From Cladobotryum mycophilum (Eukaryota > Ascomycota > Sordariomycetes > Hypocreales > Hypocreaceae): a stretch of DNA of 64,000 nucleotides. Location of the stretch: assembly GCA_036429605.1 (NCBI GenBank), contig JAVFKD010000015.1:3557421-3621420 (forward strand), read 5' to 3'. Below are positions 49,676-61,000 of the stretch, in pieces (position 1 is the stretch's first letter; each line of letters opens with the position of its first letter). The translations under genes were made by a program, and so were the position numbers. Under the pieces are notes generated by a model, which did no database searches, was not told the origin of the DNA, and saw only the letters and a list, made by a program, of their open reading frames with translations.

Positions 49676-51445
49676 ATGGCTGGAATTCTTGATTCCCAAA
49701 AAATAGAGGCCGTCTTCCAGTCTCGACCCGATATCATCGCCGGCATCGGCAGAGCTGCTGGTTTGTTTGCGCCCCTCCCTATCCCTCTCCTTATCTCCCT
49801 GAAGATGATGGGCCATCAACTAATCATCTGGCGAAACAGACTCTCCCGGGAGAATTGCATTGTTCAACGAGATCGCCAGTCACGTCTACGACCAACTACA
49901 AGGGGAGCCTGCTCAGAAGAAGAGAAAGCTGGCCACGGAGCAAGTAAACGGGGGCGCAAATGGTCAGGCTGCCATCTCCAACGCCGCCGATGAGCCTGTC
50001 CTCTTAGAAATCAAGGAAATCTCAGTGTCTGTGCCGCAGCGGAAAAAGTTTGAACTTTGCTTTACCGAGAACCACCTCTATGCTAGAACACCGGGAACGA
50101 CAGCACCCATACCTAGCATCAGCTATGCGTGGAGAGATATCGGTTGGTAGCATCTCAGCCACCGCTATGCTAGAGAATTAAGCTTACAGAGAGACCAGAA
50201 TATGCCTTTTACCTCCCGGTCCCGGACAAGGCTCAGGTGCAGCACAATTACATCTTGTTCCCTCGGGGGACGTATTTGCCGTCCAAGACCAACCCTGTGA
50301 CTGCCGAACCACTAGTTTTCACAGTGGCCGCGACGGCGCCTAAACAAGGAACCATTGGCGGAAGCGAGGCTGGGACGGCTGCGGCAGTCTCGGATACCTA
50401 CAAGGCCCTCTTTCACTGGGCCTTTGACAGACGCTTCAAGGCTGTTGGCAACCCAGTTGAGATTATCTCGGCTAATCCAAACAAATTCCAGAGCGTGATT
50501 CGTCAGCCTCACCGGCCAAATGAAAAGGCGGTTCACATTGGCGGGTTCAGGGGGTCCAAGGATGGATATTTATTCTTCCTTGAAAACGGCATTCTATGGG
50601 GTTTCAAGAAGCCTCTCATCTTCATCCCAGTCAGCCGAATAGCGGCAGTTAGTTACACTAACATTCTTCAGATTACATTCAACATTGTAGTCGAGGTCTT
50701 TTCGGGAGAGGAAGATACCACCGAGGAGTTTGAGTTTGGCATGCTTGACCAGCAAAACTACGGTGGCATTGACGACTATGTGAAACAAAACAGACTGCAA
50801 GACCGAAGCATGGCGGAACAGAGAAAGGGCAAGCTGCAGCTGGCTGAGAACAAGGCTCCAAAGAAGAACCCTGATGAGCCTGAAAGCGGCGAGGCTGGCG
50901 ATGCCAATGGCCAAGCAGACGGCATGACGGAGCTGAAGCGCGCTCAACTTGAGGTCGAGCAGCAGCTACAGGATGACGAGGATGAAGATGAGGAGGATTA
51001 TGATCCGGGGAGTGAAGGCGAAAGCGAGGGGTCTGGTTCTTCTGATGAAGAGGATGATGATGATGATGATGACGATCAGGACGGAGACGGAGAGGTGGAG
51101 GAGGGCGAAGGAGAGGAATATGACGAGGATGGAGAAGAGGAGGTGGAAGAGGAAGAAGAGCCAGAGCCTGCACCTGCACCTGTTGCGCCACCAAAGGCCG
51201 CACCGAGAAAAGCAGCCCCAAAAAGGGCGGCTGCGAAACAGGCCGCACCAAAACAAGCAACTCCAAAACAAGCAACTCCAAAACAAGCAACTCCAAAACA
51301 GGCAGCCCCAAAACAGGCAGCTCCAAAACAAACGACACCAAAAGAGGAGGCACCAAGCATGCCCGTCCGAACTGGCTGGGCAACGTTCAATACCCGTCCA
51401 GCGGATGACATCGACATGGAGGAGAAGTTTGACGTCGTGGGGTAA
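49676..51445 (+). CDS. rtt106: Histone chaperone Rtt106
   Basis: Exons 49676-49760, 49840-50142 and 50190-51445, 547 aa. Introns are 79 and 47 bp (CTAAT branch in the first). The N-terminal helical part (IEAVFQSRPDIIAGI ... ALFNEIASHVYDQL) matches the Rtt106 dimerisation segment. Residues of about 85-345 hold the double PH-like core (YAFYLPVPDKAQVQHNYILF, HIGGFRGSKDGYLFFLENGI, FIPVSRIAAVSYTNILQITF). The tail is very acidic (about 388-454), then basic with PKQAT-type repeats, ending in a conserved-looking MPVRTGWATFN. Known role: Rtt106 binds H3-H4, preferring H3 acetylated on K56, and deposits it during DNA replication and at silent chromatin. The acidic tail is longer than in yeast, so the protein is larger than the yeast one. 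Confidence 0.92.
51237..51346 (+). repeat. 15-bp coding tandem repeat in rtt106
   Basis: Three perfect copies of the 15-base unit AAACAAGCAACTCCA, flanked by four or so degenerate copies. They encode (A/T)PKQA pentapeptides in the basic tail. The unit is a multiple of three, so copy changes keep the frame. Confidence 0.9.
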
Positions 51446-52667
51446 AGGCTCTACGCCCTATGTATCATATCAAGTATTACGGTTAATGGATTATAACGGC
51501 GTCAGCGGATCGTCAGCTTTGGATTTCACTAAGTACTCAAGATGTGTTGGACTAAGCGTGATATCATCCAATGTCATATTTTGATGGTTAATGGATCATG
51601 GCATTGTACTCGGAAGCTAATCCTTTGGTCTTTTGGCCATCGTCGTCTTTCATCGCTGTGCTGGGTAAGGGGGTCAACTATACGAGGACTGGGTGTAACA
51701 GAGCAGAGTCTTTTTGCAATAACAGCATCTTGAACGTTATAGGGCACTCGCAGAAATTATGGCCACGCAAATACCCTTTCAATGCATCGTCTCCACGGCG
51801 GAAAGAAGCATGTTCAGCACATGCGCGGATTACACTCTGATTGTTTCGGATCAAATGCTTGCGGTGTTGCCCCTGGAGGCATAGGAGTAGGGGCAGAATC
51901 GCAAGAGGTGGTGTCGCCGTTGGTCATCGGCAGAGTCTAGTATTTCTAAAGAAGCAAAGGAAAATATTTCAACGAACAGGAACACAATGTCAACAGTAAA
52001 AACCGCCCAGAATGAACCACGGGCATGGAGCCGTAAGACCAATTGGTCGAGTTGGAGTAAGGGGGTGTGAGAAGCTGAGACGTGCTTACTTTATTGGTCA
52101 AAATAGGAGCCAGCAACTGAGCTATGTCGGATTTCCGAAGGTATTATGAGGAATAGGTTGAGGTATACCGTCGCATAAATACCAAATCAGCAGCAATTGG
52201 GAAGATGTTGATACAGAGCCATCAAGCCGGGCAGAAAGGGAGAGGAGAGCGTATCATCAGCAGATCAGTCATCTCTTCCATACATAAAATCATAACCTCC
52301 CAAAAGTCGATCCTACATATGAATAACTATCGATATTGATATAGAATAACCCTTTTTCTAAAATATCTAGTTTATTTTACAGTCACAGTTATCCAAGGAG
52401 AGAATTGAAGCAATTCACATCAAAATCGTCGCACGTGCTAACTCACGTGATCCAATTCAAATCCCCCTCCAAAGCTCCTCCATCAAACTACCGCCAAGCT
52501 CTTGCTATCGCTAAAACCATCCCACCCGCAAAAAAACGCCCGCTTTGCGACTTCAGGGTCAAGCGAACACCCCCTCCTCCGCTGTCCTCATCGCACCACA
52601 CGAAACGAAAAGATTCGAGGCATCATCCCTCTCCCCCGGCTTTCTTTCTTTCTTTTTCCTCGTCAAA
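51446..52667. other. Intergenic region rtt106 to mrp10
   Basis: The 3' region of rtt106 and the promoter of mrp10. CT-rich sequence (TTTCTTTCTTTC) lies just before the mrp10 ATG. No other gene is supported. Confidence 0.5.
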
Positions 52668-52878
52668 ATGACTGGAGGGCACAAGCCCATCCGGCTCCCG
52701 CCGCTCAAGACCTTGCGGGTGCATAATCCCAAGCGCCAGCCCGAGAATCCTTGCATCGCCATCATGTCCAGCGTTTTGGGTGCGTACAACCTCCTAGCAT
52801 TATACAAGAAGAAGACTGCCTGTTTGATTGGAATCTGCGGGGGGTGGAGTGGGGTGGAATGAATCATCAATGGAAGAA

Positions 52879-52927
<49 letters not shown>

Positions 52928-53127
52928 TTTCGTGCTGACCAGAGTGGCATCATAAAACAGCTTGCTGGGCATCCGCGGGCTACAACGCAGCTGGATGCGC
53001 CGCCATCGAGAACCAGCTGCGCAAGTGCATGGACGGACCGCCCCCGCCGCCAGCTCCAGCGAATACGATCAATTACCACCTGTCGAGGATGCAGAAATAC
53101 GTTACGAGCCCGCGGAAGCAAAAATAG
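52668..53127 (+). CDS. mrp10: Mitochondrial small ribosomal subunit protein Mrp10 (mS37), CHCH type
   Basis: Exons 52668-52779 and 52961-53127, 92 aa. The N-terminus IRLPPLKTLRVHNPKRQPEN is typical of Mrp10. Twin CX9C motifs are exact: C29/C39 and C50/C60, in ENPCIAIMSSVLACWAS and GCAAIENQLRKC. The first intron splits the first CX9C. The family is imported and oxidatively folded through Mia40, and is part of the mitoribosomal small subunit. The C-terminus INYHLSRMQKYVTSPRKQK is also family-like. The intron is 181 bp, much longer than others here, with a GA microsatellite inside and a CTGAC branch site before AACAG. Confidence 0.93.
52873..52925 (+). repeat. GA-rich microsatellite in the mrp10 intron
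   Basis: About 50 bases of nearly perfect GA dinucleotide inside the single mrp10 intron, accounting for much of its unusual length. Confidence 0.85.
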
Positions 53128-54798
53128 AAAAGGGGAGAATAGTGAAAGAGAAAGAAAGAAAGAAAAAAGACCGAGGAAATCGTTAGGGGGAGTTCAATGG
53201 GCTCGAATTCGACTTCGTAGGGGGTATTCGTCGCCGTCATGGGGGACACACAAAACTCTTGGTATATTGCCCAAAAAGGTATTGAGAACACATGGGGCGG
53301 CTTGAGGGGCATGGAGCAAGGCAGGGGTCATGGAAGGTCTATATAAAGTCTTGATACAACGGGGACGAACAAGACATCGTCAAAAGAGCCAAACGAAAGA
53401 GGAGTACGCCACGAAAGGGTAAACCACATTACCCAGGCAGTTGAGTGGAAATACCCATACATCATCACATGTACAACAAAGGGGGTAGTCACAGGTACCA
53501 AAAAGGACTGCGTACCTAGTAGATATTAAAAAGCCATCTGTAAAGTAGAAACGACACATGAGAACATTTCAAAACAAAGCATCAAAATCTACAAACTCGG
53601 TTCATCTCGATCAACTCAAAGCTACCATTAATAAGTTATACTTCTATTTACATCACTCCTGAAATTCACACACACACACACACACAGTTATATACCATTA
53701 CCAAAAAGACACACAAAACATGTACACCGCACACAAAGGGAAACCGGCAGAGCATTTCTTGAACTTGTCCAATTCGTCACAGCTATTTCTCTCAGCGGCT
53801 GCCACACAGCTGTCTCCGTCTCTTTGTTTGCACTTGACCCTCTCCTGTCTATCCAGTGTTACTGCAGCAAAATCCAACACAATGTATCTGAACAAGTTCA
53901 GAAGAAAATAAAAAGTAGAACCGAAAAAAGAAAAAGAAAAAAGGGCCCAGGGAAGTGGGAGGGAGTAGTAGTAAAGACAACGAAACAAAAAGGGAGAAAA
54001 AAGGAAATTCCACCCAAAGAACATCAAAAAAAAAGCAGAAAAGCAAGAAATATGTTCCCCCTTCTCCCCAGTTCTCCTTTGTTTTTCCCTCTCCAGTCTT
54101 TGTCACTAGCGCCGTAACCCATGAAAAGAAAAGAAAAAGAAGTAAGAGAAAGAAGAAGAAAAGATAGGCAATACAGGCAATAGTAGAGATAACAAAATTC
54201 GGTTCGTCTTCAATTCAAGAAACACCAAAAATTACCGACACGTTCCCGCCATGCAATGTCCCGTGTGTTGTGTTTTGCTAATATGCTGCCATGTCCATGA
54301 AAACATGCGGCCGCTCCTGGGGACCGGTAATAATAGACAAGAACTCAAGCTGAACCGAGATAAAAACTAATGTGTTATGCCGGCATTTCTCGAGTCGGGT
54401 AAGTAGTAGTAATGTCGATAACATCAGGAAGAGGGTAATCGATGCCAATGTCTTTTTAAGTCAAGAAAAAGAAAACGTATCAAAAGAGTGACTCCAGTTG
54501 GTGTGCAATAAAATGGCGTAAATAAACAGATCATGGTCGAACTTCGCTGTAGTGTCGTGTCTATATGGTGGTTAAGAGGTATCTCATCGGCCTTGGACCG
54601 TTCGTCATGGTTGCCGGCTTCTCGCGCCAGAAGAAAAATGATATGCAATGGCTCCGTTACGCCAAACATGCGAATCCTCCTTTCTCGGGAGTTCAGGATG
54701 TGTCTCACAAGAGTCTAATCGCCCAATACTTCGGCCATGTCCAAAAAAGAAAGAAAGAAAGGAAGAAAAAAGGACGGCTGGTCTGAGAGTGACCTGGT
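53128..54798. other. Convergent intergenic region mrp10 / cdc24
   Basis: The 3' ends of two genes point at each other here. The sequence is A-rich, with AAAG runs and a CA repeat near 53671-53687. No gene is supported. Confidence 0.5.
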
Positions 54799-57700
54799 TT
54801 ATGTAGTCTCACCGACGCAGAAGAGCTCTATCTCGCCTACGCCTCCAGAGTACATGTTCCTGACACCCTCACGCCATTCTTGGAATGCGATTTGGATGTC
54901 ATCGTCACTTTCAATGGTGACATCATCACCATCCTCATCGCGATAACGGAGCTTGAGCATGCCCTTGCCAATGCTGCTGTTTGTGAACCGCGCAAGCTTG
55001 GCATCGATGCGGTCAACTAGAGACTGATATGTGATGTTGAAGGCCACAACCAGGGTAACATAGTTGCCAGTATCGCAAGTAACACGAACCTTGAGCTGAG
55101 TAGGTAGTGACATGTCAGGGCTGCCCAGGAGATGGTGAGCGGCTTGGGGATGCAATGACCCGGTGCCGAGCGCTGGCGATGCGGTCCTAGAGTTTACGCC
55201 AACAGAGTCAACACGGAGTCCATTGGCGCCAATAGGGCCAGGGGTATTTTGCCTTTGATATAACGGCTGTCCGGGATATGCAGCCATACTACCACCCAAG
55301 CTGCCTGAATGCTTGTGCATCCGCTGAGGTTGAGCTCCTGGGCTCTGTGTGCTGGTCCGAATCGGGACATCATTCCGGGGAGACCCGGTCTGAGACCTAG
55401 GGATGTTGCTATCGTGTGCCGGATGGTGAAGGTGAGCAGGAATACCGGGGACAGCGGGTATGTTGCTCTGACTCGGCTGTCGTCGTTGTCCTTGCGCATT
55501 CACATCTGGCGTACTGTAGGACCGACTTCTCTGCTGCTGAACATTATTGTGACCCTGCGTCGCCATTACCGGAAGCGAAGGGCCCCGAGGATTCCTTCCG
55601 TTCATACCATAGGCATTAGGGGGGTTCCATCTCGTGAGGGGGCGCGGGGGGCGGCCGGTGCGGTATACCGATTATGCTCGTCCCATGACGGTTGCGGTGT
55701 CGCAGTCTTGGGGAAGGGATAGCCATTGGGGGGAACATGCTGCTTGTGCCACTGGTTCGAGAGGAAGCAGGCGAGTCCCCAATGGGCGAAAAGTAGCTGT
55801 CGCCCCCCCGCAGGCCTGGAGATGGGGCGCCGCCACTGTTATGGGTTTGCAGACTGAGGGGAGCTGGCGGCAATGGCATCGGAAATCGTGGTGGCGGCGC
55901 TCTTACAATGCTGGCCAGTGACTGTGTGCTTTCCCCTGTTGCTGCGCGTTGCCTCAGGTTGGAGCTCGATAACGTACGAGGTATGGCACTGCCATGTGGC
56001 TGCGATGGCATTGGGTATTGGGCAGGGGCAGTTGCCGGTCCACAGTCGTCGTCCTCTTCGTCCTCTGGCTGGAGGTAAGGGTTCTCCAGCCCGCCGGCAT
56101 GATCGCGGGTCCAGGCAAAGTCGGGCGCATTGCTTTCCGGGCTACCAGCAGACAACCGCGGCGCATTTTCTTTTCGCTGGTTTTCCAGTCCGACTGCCCA
56201 TTTCTTCATCATCTCCTCATGAAGAAACTTGATGGTAAAGTTTTCCACGCCGGGATCGCCCTTCCACCAGATTTGAACACTGTGAGAGCCTGCAAGAATA
56301 CGTAAGACAAAGGCAAAACCATCTGGGCGTCATTTTTACGTACCTGGCTTTGAGAGAGAAACAACGTCGGTAACATTTGTCATGAAAATCCGCCCCTTAA
56401 GCTGGAGTTTAGCACTCTTGTTTCTCGCCCTGGGGCCCTGGGATCGGGTCTTGTCCTTCTTGTCTTTGCTCTTATTGGGCGATATCTCCTTGCAGCACAG
56501 CAAGATGCACTCGAAGAGATAAATCTCATACTGCCTCGCCCGTCAGCGTCAAAGCTCACTATCTGCTCGGTGCTCGCACAACTTACATCTTTCTCCTGAT
56601 CGCTCTTGCCCGTAATTACCCCATACACGCCATGCAACAGGAGCTTTCCGAATTGCTCTACTTTGTGGGATTTCCAATCATCTACTCTGCCGATAAGATC
56701 TTCCAAGGCTTCGTCCAGGAGGTCTCGGTTCACCGCTTCGTTTGCCTTCATCAAAACACGCTCAGCGGCTTCCCACCCAGCCATCAGATCATCCTTAATC
56801 TCATCGTCTTCGGTTTTCTTGTGCAAATCCTTGTGGTTTGAGTGTTAGCGAAAAATTGCTGGGGGGTCGATCCGGGCCAGGCATACCTTTAGTAACAGGG
56901 GATACTTCACTAGGCGTTGCATGGGCTTTAACAGAAACCCATCCAGTGTGTTAAAATCGGCGGCGACGGGATGCTCCGAGAGCTGAATCATATCAAACGC
57001 CTGGTTCGCCAGTTGCGCTGCTTTTCTTTGATTGGCGATGAAGGGCTGGTAGATATCAAAGGCTTCCTCGTAGAAACAGAACGGCGATCCCCACCTCTGA
57101 GATTCTGTGGACATCGAGTTTGTAGTTTCGACTCGGATGAGAAAACGGCGCTGGAAGTCAAGGATGGCATTGATGTTGAGGAAGATTTGGTGAACAATGT
57201 CGCCTGGTATCACTCCCTTTTGTTCCAGTGTCGTTTTGAGATCGTGGAGGTTTTCCAGGTCTTGCACATATTTGCGCTCGGTATCGACTAACTCTTTGAT
57301 GATATGGTCTCGGTAGGTCATCTGGGGGATAATTGTTGACGCCACCAGCTCATCTTCGGGGTACGGCTGCAGTTGTCGCAGAAGGCCGCGTTGCTCGGCC
57401 AGATCGAGGACGAAATTGACAACCTGCGTAACCTAAAAGAACCATCAACATTTCGCCGCAATATTTTTTAAAAAAGAAATGGAGCAAAGAAAACATACCT
57501 TGACAAAGCCACTCGTATCATTTCCCATCAGATCCGTAATGACGAAGCTGTCGGACGCCGCAACCTGAAGTTCCTTCATACAGGCTTGAACAAACTTGAA
57601 GATGGCAATCTTGGACTTTTTCGATTCGGAGGCATTGGGGTCATCAACCGTCAGGGGATCGGCCGGCTCCAGGGCATTGTATATCGTCAACAGCGGGTAG

Positions 57701-58080
57701 CCTGTGCGGAGGAGGCTCCAGAGGGGGTCGACTGGGTCCGTCGGATCAAGCTGTTCGAGGAAGGGCTCAAAGCCGGGGACTTGGCCGAGACGCTGCTTCA
57801 ATGAGATGCATATTTGGTAGAGCGATCGAGAGGCATCGGCTTTCTGATTAATGATGTTGCCCGTGGCGATGATGGGGCCGCCACCGTTGGGTATTACGGT
57901 CGTGTCGCTGTTTAGAGAATTGAGGGACGACGATGAGCTAGCATAGGCTGTGGAGCCAGACAGCTGGCTGGCGCGCGGCGTACTGCTCATGCTGTGTGAT
58001 ATACCGCCAACTCCGTTTGTGTGAGATTGGAAGACTGGGGCGGTATTGGTTCGGAGTAAGGGAGCATGAGCCATGACCAT
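54799..58080 (-). CDS. cdc24: Cdc24-type Rho guanine nucleotide exchange factor
   Basis: Five exons on the minus strand: 57499-58080, 56887-57432, 56587-56829, 56344-56530 and 54799-56289. The model is 1015 aa if one base is dropped from the six-base run at 55619-55624. Domains in order: CDC24 calponin-homology-like region at about 85-215 (FLEQLDPTDPVDPLWSLLRT), DH/RhoGEF at about 233-420 (YRDHIIKELVDTERKYVQDL, LLKPMQRLVKYPLLLK), PH at about 430-575 (YEIYLFECILLCCKE), a long Pro/Ser-rich linker, and a C-terminal PB1 with its acidic OPCA motif (YRDEDGDDVTIESDDDIQIA). Known role: Cdc24 activates Cdc42 (and Rac in filamentous fungi) for polarity. PB1 binds Bem1 and, in filamentous species, NoxR. 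Splice sites are GTATGT, GTATGC, GTAAGT and GTACGT donors. The ATG at 58080 has another Met two codons on (58074). Confidence 0.93.
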
Positions 58081-61000
58081 TTACTCCATTCGTCAAGCGC
58101 CCAGGTAAGAAGGGCAAGCTTGGGGATGATACTGATCTCGAGAGACGCAAGTGAGATCGAAGAGAGGAGCGAGGGGAAGGGCGAGGAATTAGGAATAAGA
58201 GTCAAATCGAAATCGGGGTCGAGTCGAGTCGAACAACGGCGGGGGGTCCCTGCACGAGGTGTCTTGTCCGAGACTATCGGTAGCTGAGGGTGTGTCAAAC
58301 GAGGAGAGCGGCCCACGTCATTTAATGTAGGAAATTCAGCACAGTGAATCCTGTCTTGTCTCCCCTATATCGGTTTTCTGCTTCTAGCCCTGCCCACTCT
58401 CTTTGACTTTTCGACGTCGAGTTTTTGTATGTCTCAGGTCGCTAATTCGGACGAGGCTGCGCGAATGAGCCTCGGGAGATGAATTATGTATCGCGTTGGC
58501 CAGCGGTGTCGCAGTGCCGTGAATCAAGTCGCCACCACAAGTGATCGTCACTGTAATCTATCTCAATCGGAAAATAGACAAGACGGTTTTTCTTTCTTTC
58601 TTTTTTCTCCTCCCTAAAACAAAAACTCCCAACACATAGGCTTCTACTCGGTCGAAGACGCAAATCGAGGGCAGTTCCAGCGCCCGGGGGTGGGGTGGAG
58701 GACAGTGTCGAGAAAGTTGGTCGGGTATCAAGAGGTCCCACGGCGGGTTATGGCTTCGTTCGTCCAGCTGTCGGACTAGGTAGAGGAAGAAAGAAAAAAA
58801 GGATGCAGGACTGGCCTGGTCGGAGGGGTTACCGGTGTGCAGTAAAACGCACGGGGAGGAGGAGAGGGGGGGATCAGTCTGTTGCAACTGAGTCGAAACG
58901 GAATCTGAACCAGACACAGCAGGGTCAGGAGGAGGAGGGCGACGAGGAGGTGGTAGTAGTAGTAGTAAGTAGTAGTAGCAGTAAGGGAGAGGCAAACAGT
59001 AGGTAGTTCGTAACCTAGAACTTCAGGTGGTGAAGAGGTCGGACACACACACCCCCAAGCAGCCGACGATGGATGGATTGGATGTCAAACAACTGGAGGA
59101 GCACGGTCGGGCGCTACTCTTGCCTTTAGTTTGCTCAAGGTCCAGCGCATCCAATTGCTAAAGGGCCGGGTTGCTGGGCGGGCACACAAACACAGCAAAT
59201 GGATGTGCGCTGGAGATAATACTGCCCAGTGGGCGCCAGGTCGGTTTGATTGCCTGCTGTAAGGTACCTACGTCTCTCAGTGGCTGCAGCAGGCTGCCTT
59301 GTACCTGAAATGGAACCTGGAATTGGGTGGGTGTCTTGGAACGGTTTTGGTGGGTGGGTGTGGGTGTGGGTGGGTGTGGGTGTGGGTGGGTGGACCAACT
59401 GACTGGCTGACTGATGTGACGGACGGACTGGAGGACAGAACATCACCTGGGCAGTTGATCTGCCCCTAGATAGAGAAGGGCGGCTGCTGATGGATGCTGC
59501 TGCTACTGTTTGCTGCCCGTTTGCTTTGAGCAGAAGGGCAAGGGGAGCAAGCAGAAGCAGAAGCAGTGGCAGTAGCAGCAGGGGCCTCTTCTGCTTGTTT
59601 AGCGGTTACAAGCCACTGTTCTAATGTTGGAGTGGTGTGTACCTTTGCGTCGCTTTAGTGGGTTGAGCCCATGATTAGAAGCCCATTGATTGCCACCTAA
59701 AAGAAAATAATTGGGTACCAATATCTACACCGGTGTCTTGCCCATGCCACCAGGTACCCCGCTAAGACGTCGATTTTTCTGCTTTCACAAGCAAAGAGGC
59801 AATTGGCTCCATCCATCCATCCATGACTTGAACAAACGCCGAATCGAATGAGAGACGGGACAGGACAAGACAGGACAAGACAGAGAGGAGAGGAGGGGAG
59901 ATAGGAGCTGTTTCACGATGGCCAAAGCTGACACTAGACCTCGTCAGGGTTAATGTGCCGTCGCAAGGGAAAAAGAGAATGGATCTAATCTACTATACTA
60001 ACCTCTACTACCTAACTACGACGACTACCAAGGTACTACTTGTTGTACTTCTCATAGAATGTACTCTATAAACGATTATTTTACAATCCATTTCAAAGAC
60101 AACAGTCAAGTCTTGCGCCATTTGTTCCCTCCAAGGTCCCCCCAAGGTCCCTTCATTTCATGTTCCCTCTCACCGAGCTTCTATTAGTAATAACAGCTCT
60201 GGTGGTACTGCCAAAAAGCCACGCGGTACCTGGTAGTCGTTCATCATCTGTGTCACCATCCAAGATCCATCTTTAGAACAATGTTTGGAATTTCCCCCTT
60301 TTTTTGGGCTTCCCCTCTTCGTAATGTTGCAATGTGTTTCATCCAGGAGTCATGGTCGTATTCTATTGACACGGCAAATAAACAATACCTGAACAGTATC
60401 AAACATGCTTTTGATCAAATGAGAAATACCCTGACCGGGTTAAATGCATGAAACTATGGATGGTGTATCGATAGTCTTGATCATATCTCAGTAGCAATTC
60501 AGTATAATATGGCCAATCTTTCGGAAGCGCTTCTTTGCTATTCTTAGACCATGGGGACGTGGTTGTTTGTGATGGACATTGGGTACCAGTGCCGACCATT
60601 AATGCAACCTCGGGTTAGACAAAGAAACATGCCAATCTACTTGTACGAAAAGTCCAGCGCATCTGTGCACCATGAAAAAAACACAAAACGAAATTGCAGA
60701 TCGTTTACTTGAGACTGATATTGATGCTTGTACTTGTACTTGTACATGATGGATGGCTTTTACGACAAGTCTTCAAGACCTCTTGGCGGGTATTTGCGGC
60801 AATTCTCACCATGCAATCCAATCAATTAAATTCCTACTTCAATTAGCGTTTGGCAGTTCTGAGTGGCGCTTAGAGAGCAGAACCCTGAAATCAACTCTAA
60901 AAGAAGCGTGGACAATACCTGAAACACCTACCCTGAAGCCTCATGGCTTGGTCATTCTATTTCCAAGTTACAATCCAACATCTATTGCTCCAATGATATA

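Noticed and set aside
50679..51383. 234-codon minus-strand frame opposite rtt106
   Set aside because: It is a Leu/Val/Pro low-complexity shadow of the acidic and repeat coding sequence.
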